A DNA stretch of 64,000 bases from Bradysia coprophila (GCF_014529535.1 NW_023503616.1:2728001-2792000), one strand, 5' to 3'. Counted from the first letter of the stretch, positions 46,280-60,284 are shown. Translations and numbers: made by a program. Notes: generated from the letters alone by a model not told the origin.

Positions 46280-46922
46280 TCCTCGATACCAGCAGAATAA
46301 ATAATTCTTACGAGTTCATTTTCCTTAAAAATTCAAAATCGATTGGAAGATACCAGACTCAATGAACAAAGCTTAAATCGTGTACCCAGTTATTGATTTT
46401 CTCCTTATCAGTTACATGCAATCACTCTAATCATTTATAATTATTATTTCCACAATAGTATCGTGACCTTAATGTTGAATTTCAGAATAATGCAGTATTA
46501 TCAAAATAAAAACACTTTTATAGTGATCACGATCTATATGTCGATACGGGGAAACTACTTTTGTGTTTGTTAAAATCTCATAAAAATACTTCGATCAAAT
46601 CAAGTAAAAGATTTGATTTTTGTTTTAATGATATGCAGTGTTTTTTTGAGAATTGAATTTAAAGGAATCCAATTCAACTTACGGACGGTTTCGTGAATGG
46701 AATTTTCTAATTTATCAGTGCGAGCGTTGTAACTAAGCGTTGTGTTTGATCTATTTTAGTAAATGAATTAGTCAGGAAACAGAAGTTTTTTATAATTTAT
46801 TTTGATAAATAAACCTATTTTAGGAACGACTTATGGAAAAAACGCAATTTTTTATTTTTTAAATTAAAATGAAAATCCACAAAACTCACATAAAATTTAA
46901 CGTAGCTGCAACACAAAGGAAC

Positions 46923-47587
46923 TCTACCAGGCAAAAGTTGACCGATGTTTAAGTGCCCATTCCACTTAAAAAAAGTACGCCGTGAGAGAGCCGTTAGAGC
47001 GCCGTGAGAGAGCCAACTGTCAAATAAACAAAGAAAAATTGAAAAAATTCAATTTTGTCTCTCACACGGAGTACTTTTTTTGGTAAGAGGAAACTAAGCA
47101 TTAAACGTCGGATTTGTTCCTTACATCCGCCGCTTATACAATGACAACAAATGAATAAGCGTGATATGGATTTTTATTGTGCGCAAAATTTTTTGAAAAC
47201 GCAAATAATTTTTGTGGAAACTTTTTTATTTTCATTTTTTTTAGGTAGTTCAGGCTTTAGGTGATTAGGGCGATATATATTTGATCTTTCTTTGACGTTT
47301 TACTTATTTTGTGTGAAGTGCCTTGTACATTTAGTTTCAAACTTCACACAAAATAAATAAAACGTCCATGAAAGATCAAACATATATCACCCTAATTACC
47401 TAAAGCGTAAAATACCTAAAAAAAATTAAAAATAAAACAATTTCCACAAAAATTATTTGCGTTTTCAAAAATTTTTGCGCACAATAAAAATCCATATCAC
47501 GCTCATTCATTTGTTGTCATTGTATAAGCGGCGGATGTAAGGAACGAATCCGACTTTTAAAAATCGGTCAACTTTTGCCTGGTAGAG
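46923..47587. repeat. Large foldback with nested insertion
   Basis: Outer ends CTCTACCAGGCAAAAGTTGA and TCAACTTTTGCCTGGTAGAG pair, and symmetry continues through ATCCGCCGCTTATACAATGA, TGGATTTTTATTGTGCGCAA and TTTATTTTGTGTGAAGT to a loop near 47325. The left arm is interrupted at about 46955-47095 by a smaller element with its own inverted ends (AAAAAAAGTACGCCGTGAGA against CTCACACGGAGTACTTTTTT). Confidence 0.75.
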
Positions 47588-47703
47588 AGCCTTTGAGCAA
47601 CAACAATCAGCTATGTTATGACATGGCTCCGATGTGCCTTTGTTATTGTTTATATGTGTTCGTAAATGAAAGTTCTAAACAGTTCTAAAAACAGACAGTT
47701 TTC

Positions 47704-47743
47704 TGACAGTCTCTTGACAGTCTCTTGACAGTCTCTTGACAGC
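47704..47743 (+). repeat. 11-bp tandem repeat
   Basis: TGACAGTCTCT is repeated about three and a half times, head to tail, near the end of the foldback region. Confidence 0.7.
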
Positions 47744-48071
47744 CCTTTGTGAATATTTAATAGAAAATAATACAAAATCATTGAAATGATTTTTTTTTTA
47801 AATATTTTAATTTTATCGTAAAATAAATTCTGTAAACACAGAATTGTTTTATTTTATATGAAGAATATTAATAAATTATAAAAATATTGTGTGTTTCCTG
47901 GCTTTAGCTGTAGATAACGTAGAACTAAATATTTTAAAGCGACTTAATACCTTAAAAATCATACTTACCACAATCACCTTTCAGTTAAATACCATACGAA
48001 GTATTTTTTTCTTTGTTGTAATGACTTACCATATACCACAACACAAAACCAGTAATAATAAGAAAGCAAAT

Positions 48072-48114
48072 ATGCCTCGGATGACTTCTTTTATTATTAA
48101 GGAACATCTTGCAG
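48072..48114 (+). CDS. Possible alternative first coding exon (candidate a)
   Basis: An ATG at 48072 opens MPRMTSFIIKEHLAG and reaches a donor (GCAG|GTAATA) in phase 1. An acceptor-like TTTCAG lies at 47979-47984, so the exon could have an upstream untranslated exon. Exons at 50298 and 60499 share this phase. I do not recognise the peptide, and the matching downstream exon is not in the window. Confidence 0.25.
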
Positions 48115-50297
48115 GTAATATATTTTAGCAATTCTTTTTGAACTTTACTTTCAAATGGTTGTTTAGGGAATTACCTTGAGCTTTTCAAAATCGTACCAAT
48201 TTCCAAAAATCTTTATGATACCGAAAATTTCGTAAAAAATTACCGGTTCTTTAGTTATTTATTTTTTGAAGTCCTTTTTTGTAAAAAGAACAAATAAACA
48301 CAAACTTTACGGACGTAGACATCATGGTCAAGTTGAAATAAATTAAACCTAGCTAAATTCGATCATTCTAAACAAAAACTAATGAAAAATGCGGTTCTGT
48401 GTCACAACGATCACTTCTTTCGCAACGTGTGCACTTGTTAGCATGTAGGCTTTCTCTTACTCTTTCCAATTAATCACACGCCGGTGGTCCACAACTTGTC
48501 TCAACTGTGAGAGGCTCTTAGTCTCAAAACCAATAAACAAAACAATTGATAATTGATATTAAATTCGAGAGATCTAAAAACTCCGCATGGGCTATAATAA
48601 CTGCTTTTTATATACCGGTTGGATTCCCTAGTGGACCACCACGGGTGTGCGATGGGTAAGGGACCGAGACTGGCGTAGTTCACAAAAAATTGTTTTCATC
48701 ACTAGATGTCAAATATCGAGTTTAAAAATTTTTAAAAATTGATTTACAACTTTCGTAAAACCAAAGAAGCAAAATTTTCGAGTTTTCGGTTGCCCCACAT
48801 ATTTTGACCTCTACCAAAAATTTACTTTTAGAATTTTGTTAGCTGTTAGCTAAAACTGTACAAAATCTTCGATTTTAAATGGTTTGATAGAAAAGTGACC
48901 ACAGATATTAAATTCAATTAAATGAATCAAAGATAATGTTTTTCGTGCATATTTAAAAAATTTGATTTTCTCAGTTGAGGCATTTTTTTTTTCAATTTTA
49001 GACCAAACAAACAATTACGACACAAACGATTCTCAGAGTATTTTCAAAAACTTTTCTGTTCTGGATAGCCTACAACATTCCCAATAATTTAAGCCCACTT
49101 GAGCAAAAATTGTCTCATTTTCCTGATGAATTTACAAATTTTCTAGTTTTGTATACTATTTTTGTGAAAAAAAATCCCAAATTTTCTTGAATTTTCCTAC
49201 TTTTCCGAATTTTCTTAAAAATATTTTCGTGAAAATAATGAAAAAGTGGGAAAATACAAGAATATATGAAAACGTTTTAACAAAGCTGCCCTAATTTGAA
49301 TAAGAAACTTAGTTTTTTATTCAAATTATTTTTTTTTTTTCATTTTTTTAAGCTCCAAAATTTCCAAAATTTGAAGGCAAAAGAAACTTTAGGTCGTTTT
49401 AAAATTATTTGAAGTTATTCCTCGGTGCTAAAGTGAACACAAACTCTGAAAAATCCTACTAAAAAATTTGCATAAGAACCTTAACTTTGGGAAAAATGAC
49501 AACAAATAATCGAATTAAAGGTTTCTCATGCAAATTAATTGTTAGAGTTTTCTCTGAGGTAAGGTTCTCATCCAAATCATTTGTAAGTTAAGGTGCTTAG
49601 TGAAATTATTTGTCAATTAAGTTTTCCATATTTGGTCATTTTTTGAACTTAAGGTTCTAAGGAATTTTACTTTTGACGGATTTAATTGTTTTTATTTTTT
49701 ATTTTTATTACAGACCCAATGACCCAATAGACCCAATGCTCATTTACCAGTAAACTGAACTGCTATCTATTTTACTGCAAGTTCTGTTCTGTATTTTTGT
49801 CGGATTTTTCGTGAAGAAACAACTACACAAAAAATATTTTTTGATGATTTTGATGTTTTAAATAATTTATTGAATATTTATTAAAATTCTCTTTACAACA
49901 AAAATATAATAAAAAAATTACTTGAATAAAAAAGTTTTTCCTTTACTTTTGATTTATGACATTGAAACGTAATGAAATCTCAAAGAGCAACTCAGTTTTG
50001 GATTTTAACCTTTCAGAAATGGCAAACATATCGCAAGATGATCCATATAAATTCTCTATGTCCTCTGCTTAAAATATCGGGTAGTGCTTAACACAAATTC
50101 TTTTACTTCATTTGTTTATCCATTCATTTTACTGAATACGACAGCCTGATCAGTGTGTTATTGCATTTATTGGTCGCTGCTGTCGATAACGAAGGGCTAA
50201 AAAAGAAGTCGAAACAGGGCGGAGCAAAATATATTGTTATGGAATCCCACCTCTAACACATTTAATTCTAATTATTTTCCTAACATCAGATCGTACT

Positions 50298-50376
50298 ATG
50301 GTAAAAATGGACGTGGAAAATTGGCTTCATAACGGTGACTCTTCACAGTCATTCTTCATAAATCGTCTGTTAACCG
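50298..50376 (+). CDS. Possible alternative first coding exon (candidate b)
   Basis: After a good acceptor at 50288-50289, an ATG at 50298 opens 26 codons (VKMDVENWLHNGDSSQSFF within) to a consensus donor CCG|GTAAGT in phase 1. Both splice sites and peptide composition look genuine. The exon lies on the strand opposite to NTAN1, so the parent gene would have NTAN1 nested inside a long intron. Its continuation is not identified. Confidence 0.4.
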
Positions 50377-50692
50377 GTAAGTTATAAATTAGAGTGAGAA
50401 GCAGCAGAGGAATTTTGTACAATATAGACAAACTCTATGCGAAGGGACCATATCGTGCAACAACAAAAAAATTTGGAAGTTTTAATTCAGCCATTATTAA
50501 GTGTACTCCCTCATGACTGTTCTAATTGTGCCACATTAAGTGTGTAACGTCAAGCTTTTGTTAGCGGTTGTAATAAAATTCAATGAATGAGATTGAACTG
50601 ATTTCTTGAGATGAGAGGATTAAACAAAGTTCAAAGAAGATACAATGCCTGATTGAAGTTACTGAACAATGGGTAAATTTAAAATGAAAAAA

Positions 50693-53600
50693 TTAAGTAT
50701 ATCTAGCCTCTTGCCAACATCCTGTCGTCTCATCACGATGATAGTAATGCGGTCGATTATCTCGAAATACGGTTACAGCTGGAAACTGGTTATCTTGGAT
50801 GTATTTTAAGGTTGATCGGACCTAAAATTGATGAAAGCCGTTTCAGTGATGAGTTTTACTTTTATTTTCGAAATATCTAAGTTACCTGCATGGCGAAATG
50901 TGGAGGCTCGACCTCAGGACTGGTTGATAAGTGGCGTAGGAGAAACTCATCAGTTTGAGCTAGCCATAGATCAACACCTAAACAAAGGACATTTTCAGTG
51001 TTTTCATTTTCTTTCGGTTCTGGATTTTCTTCAATTCTTACCTCTCAACGGATCGTAATTAAACGGCCCAATTCTTAGCATACCCAATTGCGAATCATAA
51101 ATATCCAGCACCTACAACAAAAACGAAAAAATTATGTAAATGACGACTACACAAGAAAGTTCGCAATTTACTTACTGTTTGTCCACCGGTAAAATTTCGA
51201 GCCATACGTAACTGCAAATCTGGTCCTTTGTCCGTGAACGCAGCCGGAAATATTTCACCGGTTTTGATATTTACACCGATGCCGTAAATGATTGGCCAAT
51301 TCAAGTCACCTCTAACAATTGTATTCAATTCGCCAACGCACGCTTGAGTTAAATCGATTTCCAGTGGATGTTTATGAAACGATTCTGTCGGATCAAGTAA
51401 AACGAAGAACTGTATTAATATAACAATCCCATTCCAATTTGTGGATGTTTTTAAAGAAAAAATTGTTGACCTGTCCGTTCAAAGGACTTTCTATATTTTA
51501 AAAACTTTGACTCAAACATTAACGAAAACCATTGTAGATGAAGCTATTGTTAATCCTAATAACATATTTCATGTTTGAATCCATGCACCTTAAAAGGACA
51601 TAAACATAAATCCAAACCCTTAGACCTTAAACCTTCCCTTGTGTGAACCTCAGCTTTTTTTAAATTTAAACAAAATTATCCCTTGGAATGACGGAGCATA
51701 TCTTTACAAGTCGAAGACCACATTCACAACATATTAGGGACATTACGATTTTCGTTTATAATTAAGTTGACTGGCAAATTATAAGTAAATTCTCTATACG
51801 AACTATATGGAGAGTCAAGTTATAGTTTCCAAGTTTTTTGTCAACATAAAATTACAGGTAAACATGGCAATCTCCATATCCTACAGGAATAAAACTGACT
51901 CCTACTATTCTTCGCGTATGTTGGAAGGTAAACTCCAATTTTTGTAAAGACCTTTTCATTCCTATATCATCTAAAACTTACTTTTTTCTACTCTGATTTG
52001 ATTGACGTATATCCGATCTCCAACCACATAAATAGGTCTTACTATCAACATAGAACAAAGCCAAGTGTATGTAACATAAAATGGTGTGATTTTAGTAACT
52101 AAAAATGTGATTAAATTCACAAGCAAAGCGACTGTACCTGGTCTGCTGTAATTAAATATATTTTTGTCTCAAAATTGTCTTATCTATGCAAATGACTTTA
52201 TGTACGTATAACCCTTATATAGTCTCGTCTCTTAACATCGCCATATTTAACTTTATTAATGCCCTCCCCCAGTTCCCAGTTTACATCCCACATGCTATTA
52301 ATTTAAGCTAGATAAATTCGATATAGATATTACATATTAAATTGCCTTCATTATAGACGATAACTTTGTTCCCAAGAAACATTGATGCGTTAGAAACGTT
52401 ATGAATAGCGGTCATTTTACGTTAGCTGACCACCCGAAATCAATCTGGCTCCGATGTCGATGGAAATATATTTCTGATAGAAGCTTCCATCCATATACGT
52501 AACATCATGCTTATACACATATCCCGTCAGCTCATACCATTTTACAAATGCATACTAGCCATTCCATTTTATACACATGTACTGGACCGCACAACACTAC
52601 GTAACATTTATGTGTGGATTGGATATATACTATATAGGTACTCTATGAGTTTTCCTTCTTACGAAATTTCCCTTTTACAAGGTAGTGTGTGATGTTCAAA
52701 ACATACATGATGTTGATTGTACAATATAGAGGTTGGGTCGGATAACGTTTATATATATAATGTTGAATGGCTTAAATTCAGATATTTCATCGATAAGATC
52801 TCACATATTTTGCAGTTTCATAAATTGTTAAAGGCAAGAAATACTTTACGCCGAAAGTAAACGTATGGTAAAGATTTTATCCCTGTCGAACGAAGAGAAT
52901 AGAACAATTGTTCATCTCGTTGATATACTGTAGGACAAGACTACAAAATTTATTCTTTTATTAAATTGTCAAAGGATTTGGTAACAACATTCTCCCTGTG
53001 TCTATAAAAAAAAAACTTTACGAACGGCTTCAATTGATAAACATGCAAACTATACTCGACTCAACACATTCATCGGATATTTCAACTTTGATTGCGATAT
53101 ACAAGTCAATGTAGGAGATTAGTAAATTAGTTCTAATTGTACACATCACAAGTACAAGACATGAAGATACACAATCCGAACATGTGTATCAATGAATGTA
53201 TTAAATGTAAATACAAGAAATTAATATTATTGCATATCAAAGGTACAATGTACGTTGTATACGAGCTGTACATGTAACGCACAATAACCGAAGCTTGAAG
53301 TGCTTTAACATGTTGATAAATTGAAAATGGGTTGTGAATGTATGCCAATAAATGGGATTGAATGCACTTATTGATAGGTTGAGAATTGAATAACCTTTGA
53401 AGTAATCAATGTTAATATTTAGATATCTTTTCAGATAGGAAATCTATGCATGGCATGCATGCTAATATATCTGTTGTAGTTGTTGTACAGTAGTTGTTGT
53501 TCGGTGAATAAATGTATTCCGAATAAGGGATGGACTGTTTTGGAGTCGGATGCTTCCTATGGTTCATTGCCTTCTTATAGTTCCTAAATTTTAAAATCGA

Positions 53601-55698
53601 CTATTTTAACCGTTTACTTCTTTTGATACAAAATGTCTGGTTAATTTTTTTTTTAAATACATCTAGCCAGACCTTATCGTTTTTTCCCTCGTCGATAACA
53701 CATGCCTATAACCATCCTATTCTAATAATTTTTGTAATCCCAATTCCCATCTACAAATGCTTCCCGACCAGCCAGAATGAATTTAAATTCACCGACCAAT
53801 GTTAACACAATCAATATAAGAATCCATTTACAACTCCACACTGCCGCATAAATTCCTGCATTTTATTGCAATTTGTCTGAGAAATTTCAGCATATAGCAC
53901 ACATGGATTTCATGTTAAATTTAAATTTTCATAGATTTAGTATGGTCGACATTTGACCGCTTTCAACTACATGGGTCATTGTGACAAGGTTTTTCGAACA
54001 AATTAATGTTGGCCGTTATGAGCGATAAAATGGAAAATGCATGAAAATGATACTTACGCATTATGTTAAAGAATAAGTCCTCCGCATAGCTCTGTTGATC
54101 TTTATATCCTCCAATTAATTGCACTTCTATTCGTCCTTCTGGATATCCGAGTGCTAAATTTTGAACCCTATCAACCATTGTGGAAACAGCCTCGTCGATG
54201 CCATTACCGTCTAAATGTGCTAACGCTACTGCTCCCGATCCTGATCGAAGAATAAAATTATTTTTATATTTTCATTGAACGCCAGTTCGGACTAACCTGA
54301 ATGCCTAACTACAACTATAATACAGGTTGTGGCGTCATCAGACCCAATTATATTTACATTTTTGTCATGTGTTGCAACTGCAGCTAGTTCACGTTGACCG
54401 ACATAAAGAAGACCTACTGGACCAACCTGTAAATGTAGAGTTGAACAGTAAATTATTAGTGAGATTAAGAAAGATTTAAGTATGAAGTATAGTCAGATAA
54501 AGGGAGCAAGTGTCCTATTCTAACTTATTAACGGAAATGTTTTGCTCATTTTACATTCGATAGAGACTGAAGTGTGTAGGACTCACTAAGATACACTGGC
54601 TGTGACCGAATAACAATGCGTTACATACGATTAAGTAACAAAAAATTCAGTCGCAACAGACATTGAAAATGTATTAGTTACTTCGATCAACGATTTTAGT
54701 AACTATTCAGCTAATAGAATGAAGCTAATGGTGACTTAATTTAGTGAAAACAGTCTTTCGGGCCTAATCTCCTAATAGTGACTATTGTTTTGTGAATTTG
54801 TATGTTCAGCTACAAACTCGGTTGAGAAATTTAAATCTTTAAATCTTAAAACTTCACACTGTAAGGTGTAAGCACAGGGATCACGGAAGTAGCATTCTGC
54901 CCCTGATGATATGGTGACGAAATCGTCTTTAGTTTTATTTTACGTTTCGCTATATAAGGAACACTAGCTCCAGATCCCTAGACGAAACATGAATTAACCT
55001 TTTAGAAACGTATGGCAATATAACCATTAACAATCGATTAAACAAAATCTTGTACTTCATTTGATGAAACATATATTTTGAATACAGATGTATGGATTAT
55101 GGATGGAGCTCATCGCTAATTTTTACACTATCGTCGATAACATATTATTAGCCGTGTCTGAAAGATTATTTGCTGCAATTACTTAAATAACGGTACCTAC
55201 TTCGCTTTACACGAATTAATGCAGTTTTAGACTTGAATTAAGTTGTAACATTAAAATTCTGATGTCAATAATGAAATAAATAAAATTAATTTCAAGCAAA
55301 ATTTATTTTATTTATTTATTTATTTATTTTATTGAGCCGTCCAACATTCACACAGATAACATGAATAATTCCGAAGCGCGTTATTCATTTTTATACGTTT
55401 TCTTATACAAAAAAATAATCTTTTAACAGCACAAGAAGTTAAGAAAATGCAATGGTGTAATCAATAATGAGCAACCGTAAATATTTTAATCTCTCTAGTT
55501 TGTACAGCACCCACTGAACAAGTGCCCATTAAAAATAAATTGATAATGGAATTTCGCACACATTTTAATACTTACCGTTTTCGTTGGTATTTCTAAGAGT
55601 TGATTAGCGTAATCTCTGTAAACCGGATGTAGCATAAATAAAGCTGATGTGTCCATTGGACACTCATCTTGAAGTACTCCATTTAGAACCAGAACCAT
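50693..55698 (-). CDS. NTAN1: Protein N-terminal asparagine amidohydrolase
   Basis: NTAN1 deamidates N-terminal Asn to Asp, making a secondary degron for the arginylation branch of the N-degron pathway. Seven minus-strand exons (55698-55576, 54426-54297, 54240-54058, 51384-51176, 51111-51042, 50977-50886, 50821-50693) join in phase to 311 residues, one more than human NTAN1. Family blocks are clear: GPVGLLYVGQRELA, IIGSDDATTCIIVVVRHSG with the catalytic Cys at residue 76 as in the human enzyme, EVQLIGGYKDQQ, NWPIIYGIGVNIKTGEIFPA, and LSTSPEVEPPHF. The start ATG at 55698 gives the expected N-terminus (VLVLNGVLQ). The third intron is 2.7 kb and holds no recognisable gene. A candidate plus-strand exon lies 317 bp past its stop codon. 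Confidence 0.95.
51385..54057 (-). other. Large NTAN1 intron
   Basis: This 2.7-kb AT-rich intron has only short frames (52507-52692, 53133-53348, 53623-53805) with no splice or family support. I see nothing else in it. Confidence 0.6.
54427..55575 (-). other. First NTAN1 intron
   Basis: This AT-rich intron contains one copy of the dispersed GAAGTAAAAGATTT motif (55030-55067, reverse) and a TTTA microsatellite near 55302-55332. Confidence 0.6.
55302..55332 (+). repeat. TTTA microsatellite, possible non-LTR tail
   Basis: About six TTTA/TTTAT units are followed by TTGAGCCGTCCAAC. Such tails often mark the 3' end of a degraded non-LTR retroelement, but no reverse-transcriptase sequence was seen beside it. 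Confidence 0.5.
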
Positions 55699-58600
55699 TC
55701 TGAAATGAACGTAAACGAATATTTAAAAAAAATAATGATTTTCACGATGTGTGCGTAAATTAGTAGTCTAGCACTAAGCCTTACAGTCTACCACTTATCC
55801 TAACAGTCTAGAACTTAGCCTAATATTCTAGCTGTTTGGCTAGTTAGACTATAGTTCAACGAAATGTCTTAATATGGCAGAGAAGATAGTATTTCCTAGA
55901 AGCAATACCAGCCATCAAATTGTATCATATCTCTGAGTTCAACTTTAGACGTTCCACTATGCAACGCTACTTAAATTTTAAATGCCTACCTACCTATTTA
56001 TCAAACAGGCAAAGTCAATATCAATGAAAGTTCACATACAAAGGGGAAAAAACTGATGTCTTTACGTGAGCAATAAAGACAAATCTAATGCTAACATAAT
56101 CACGATCCCGGAAGAATTAACCGTAAAGATTTCAAATTTTGATTTGTATTTGATTAAAACGAACCTATAGTTTAGTTTTTTCTCTCTCTACCATTTTCTG
56201 TATGTTCGACTTATGTATCTTTTAGTCGATCCACAATTTATATATCTACGAAGTTGCAAAAATAACGTGAAAACCAAGTAAAACCTGTGAAATGATAAAA
56301 TTTCTTTTTTTAAGTGTGTACAGTGAGGTTGCCTAGAACCCAATAATATGTACTATTTCAATCGTACAAAAAGATGAACATTGCATCAAACAATACTTTG
56401 CCATTATCTGTGTCTCCTGTGTGCTAACCGCAAATGCCCTCAACAACAAAGAAGCGAATAATTCGTACCAGCACTTTATTTTCCTTAGTCGTATTAAATC
56501 TGAAATCTACAAATGATCACCTGAACTGTTTACTCAATTTGCATTTATTCAAAATTGGAAATTGGAACGAAGATGTCTTCAACATTTTGAACCAACTCCG
56601 GGCAGATATGCTTCTCTGATAAAATATCTGCTAAAACAGCACCGCTTCGACAGTTTTCTCGCTCATTGTGAAAATAAAATAATTGAACTGAACGCAAAGT
56701 GCATGCAACGAGTATTGCATACAAAAACCATACTGCACTGAGTGAGTATATATAATATTCGTATTCTCGCTAACTAACAATTTTAAGAATTATCTACTTT
56801 TTTATCTCAAGGTTTATCTTTCAGCGGGAGTACACGTTTCATTAGACATTAATTATATGTATTGAGAAGCACTCATGTTTGTGTATATTGTGGAACATCG
56901 TTTCCGTTAAGTACTTTATGGACTTTCTTTGCATAATTTTCAAATGTTGCAACAGCAAGCAACTAACGAACATCATTCATTTTTATTGTACATCATTTTT
57001 GTTTCAACTGCCATTAACTAGGCTACTTTTACTGAACATTTTTCTTACCAGTTCGCTAAATAAAATGAAAAAGCGATAATCCGCACTTCTTCTGTTGCAG
57101 TATTGAAATTCCCAAAATGTGCTTAATCGTATGGGGTAACAACAGAAAAATGATAAGCTGGTATACGCCTGTGGCGCCATAATTATCATCTCTCTGTGGG
57201 ACAAGTCGACAAAATCGTTTGTCACATATTTCCATTTCTTCTTATTTACGCAGAAGAATATCCCTTAGTCATCTCCTATTTTATCTACCTACAATGGTCT
57301 ACCGTCTACGTTAAAGATGCTCTGATCGATCTGAAAATTTGAGCTAATTTACCGACGGTGTTATATTTGATAGATCTTTTCACTGTTTGATTGAATAAAT
57401 CTAATCAACAGTTGGTTCACCTTAAGAAAACACAATTTTAGATTTATCAGAGTTTTAACTGTCATAGATGTTCCAGTAAATTAAGTGATTCCCAGCTGAA
57501 GATATTTTGGCGCAAAATTTGAATTTACTAAGGCGTTTTCAAATTTTGCACAAAAATTGCATAACCTGGAAACACTTAATTGACTGTGAACTCTTAAAAA
57601 TCTGAAATATGTTCAGAGCTAAAAACTTCCTGTACTTATACAACTATATTCGATCGAACGAAAAAAAACTGGGACTTTTCCTTTAGTCTCCCTCTCGTTA
57701 CATTTGCTATATTTCACAACATGGTATCTGCATATAGCCATAAATTGTGTGGATCATTATCAATTATTGGTCAGCAATAATAAATTCCAACACCATGTAT
57801 TCTGGTGAAAAGATCCAACACATTTAATTAATATCAAATTTAATTATCTTGTCATTATAAATACCAAAATTTAACAACGCACATAAATCACTGGATACCA
57901 TTTTAAGAAAATTTTGTGCTTGACAGTCATCAAACCGAAATAATTTTTTAACAAAATGTGTAATCACATAACATATTGGCCCTGTCAATTCTATCAATGT
58001 TCGAATACCCTATAAGATTAAAACTACTTCACCAGCATCGAGATCAATACAATTTTCAAATTTAATATTGTACAACTACCGACTCAAACGGATACATTCA
58101 AATATACATCATACCCCACAATCAAATCCAATAAATTGTAATGTCAATTCGATTCTCATATAACTGAAATGGAAAACAAGCACTTAGTTTGTTAGTTTGT
58201 TTTAAAAATCTCTCAATAAATGATTTATGGTCACAAGAAATAGCCACAGGTGGTCTATCAAGTGAGTTTGATTTAAACAACGCCTCTTAAATTGTGCACT
58301 CTCAAAATATTATTTCTTCATACATATATTTATGTTTACTTGAACAGTATTGTTATATGCATAGCATACACGGGATGGTTTATTGATACGTACACCAAAA
58401 TGAAAAAACCACACCGTTCGATGTCGTGTATAATCATAATAAACTTAATCGAAAATTGATAGATATTTTGATTTGTGTGTGCTGTTATTACGGTGGAAGA
58501 AATTATTGTTTATTGTTGTTGGAACGTCTGTATAAGAATGTAAACTAAGATATTCAGTTAATTTGGAATACAGTGCCATATTGTACATTGTTTGATATTT

Positions 58601-60171
58601 AGGTTTATACGAATGGAAAGTATAGAAGGAATACCTCATCTTTACTCTCACAAATTCAGTGACGATACACATTGAAAGAAAACTAAAATGTTGGAGGACT
58701 AAAAAAAGGCTAATAGAGTTCACAATTCTGGCAACATTTTTAACGAGTGATAGATCATTTTTTGTCATTGATCTTTCGGATATAATCAATTTTATGAAAC
58801 TAAAAATATTTACTTATCCACACTTAAAGATTCGCATTGGAGAGGCTGTGTTTCGTTTGTCATTGTCGCCACAGCCTGATGGTATGTCTAATTCTTTCAA
58901 AACTTTTCAAATCTTACAGGTCAAAACAGTGGTGAAACCAATGTTTTCAACTTTGACTTCCATTTGCAAAATTTTACTTTGTTATTCAAATCTTTCCTCG
59001 ATAGGTAGACTTTAGACCACCCTGTTTATTAAGAAAAAATTAATAAAATCTTGATACGACGTTACAATAGGGAATGTTTTTTTTTTGGTTAGTGATGTCT
59101 TATCTTGTCTTTGAAAAAAAAAAAAAAAGAAAACCTCATCATACGTTGTTAAACGTGCCAACGTGCACGGATAAAAATTGTAACCAAAAATAACCGAAAA
59201 ACAGGTTATTTTTTATCAGATTTCGCGTCAGTCAAATCATTTCTTTTCATCTTAATAAATCTTAAGTGAATATGGTTATGTGTACGATTTTTGTTGAATC
59301 CACACTACATTATGCACTATTGTTATTAATAATATGAAAATATTAAAACAAATTTAAATTTTTTGCAAATTTGGCTGTATCATATGTCTACCTACAGCCG
59401 TATCTAATGTTTCATTTTATAAGTATAAAAATACACTACGTAATTGCGTAACAAATTGAAAGTTTTATTGTTACAAGGAGTATTGAGAGGAGATAGTTTC
59501 TTACTGTTCGTTAAACGACTATATTTTTATTGTTGTGTGGGAATAAAATACTTCTACTTCAAAAGTAGAATTTAATTTCAATAAAGACAAATTAACGTTT
59601 TAGCGTGTCACGATACAACATTTAAATCTCTTACTTCATCTGTTTGAAGTATTGTCTAAACGTTTTATAAACATCTTTTACTTCGTTCGTTTGAATATAT
59701 GTAGGTTTTACTGTATAAAAGACAAGAAGCTGTGGAGCATAAATAACAGATTCTTAAACGTTTAAAGAAGGTTAGTTTGGAGAAATAGATAAACTCTAAT
59801 ATTTGGTAGAATAGGAAAACACTTTTGAAACATTCAAATTTCTTGTGCCTGTCCTAAAATAGTATTCACGCTATATGAAACCTCGGTTGGCATGTAGAGG
59901 CGCCAGTTTTCGTTCTATTTTCTTGTGAAATAAATTCACTCTTGTAAAAAATATCAATTGAATGTCATAGCAATGACATAGCAGTTGATCTACAAAAAAA
60001 TAGATCGCTGACAGATATGTTATAGCATTTAACAAAAATCTGTTACAATTTATCCTCAGTTTCCAAAGAACTTTTTCAATTTTACAAAAAGAAAATTAAA
60101 ACCATCAAAAGAATTGCTTGAATGTATGATGGAGTTCCGACTTAAATCGGCACACCTCAGGGACGCCGACT

Positions 60172-60284
60172 TGTGTTTGGGAGTAGTGGATACAACATAC
60201 AACAAGCGAATCTGGGAGTAGTGGTGCTTTTTCAAGTAAAACTGGAAAGATGTAGTGGTGCTCATCATTCGAGTAGTGGTGCCC
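60172..60284 (+). repeat. Cluster of GTAGTGG words
   Basis: At least four copies of GTAGTGG (three of them GTAGTGGTGC) occur within about 110 bp, at roughly 60183, 60218, 60252 and 60272. A pair of complementary words (GAGGCGCCA near 59896 and TGGCGCCTC near 60308) brackets the area and may be the ends of one element. The minus-strand frame at 60056-60346 reflects this repeat. Confidence 0.45.

Larger units (their letters stand above)
36359..50692. other. Gene-poor, repeat-dense block
   Basis: These 14 kb hold no firm gene. They include the TCGATA element (37100-37398), inverted MITE copies (37888-38075, 41935-42122), the foldback at 38145-38662, the 147-bp satellite (38753-41400), hairpins at 45223-45321 and 46078-46279, and the large foldback at 46923-47587. 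Two possible first coding exons of a plus-strand gene lie at 48072-48114 and 50298-50376. The remaining sequence (42123-45222, 48115-50289) is AT-rich with only short frames. Confidence 0.6.

Noticed and set aside
48501..48683. Possible tRNA-derived SINE or tRNA gene (region with GTGGACCACCACGGG)
   Set aside because: I could not fold a cloverleaf or find A and B box promoters at the right spacing.
58445..59015. Overlapping frames of 114 and 118 codons on opposite strands
   Set aside because: The two frames shadow each other and neither has protein-like composition or splice sites.
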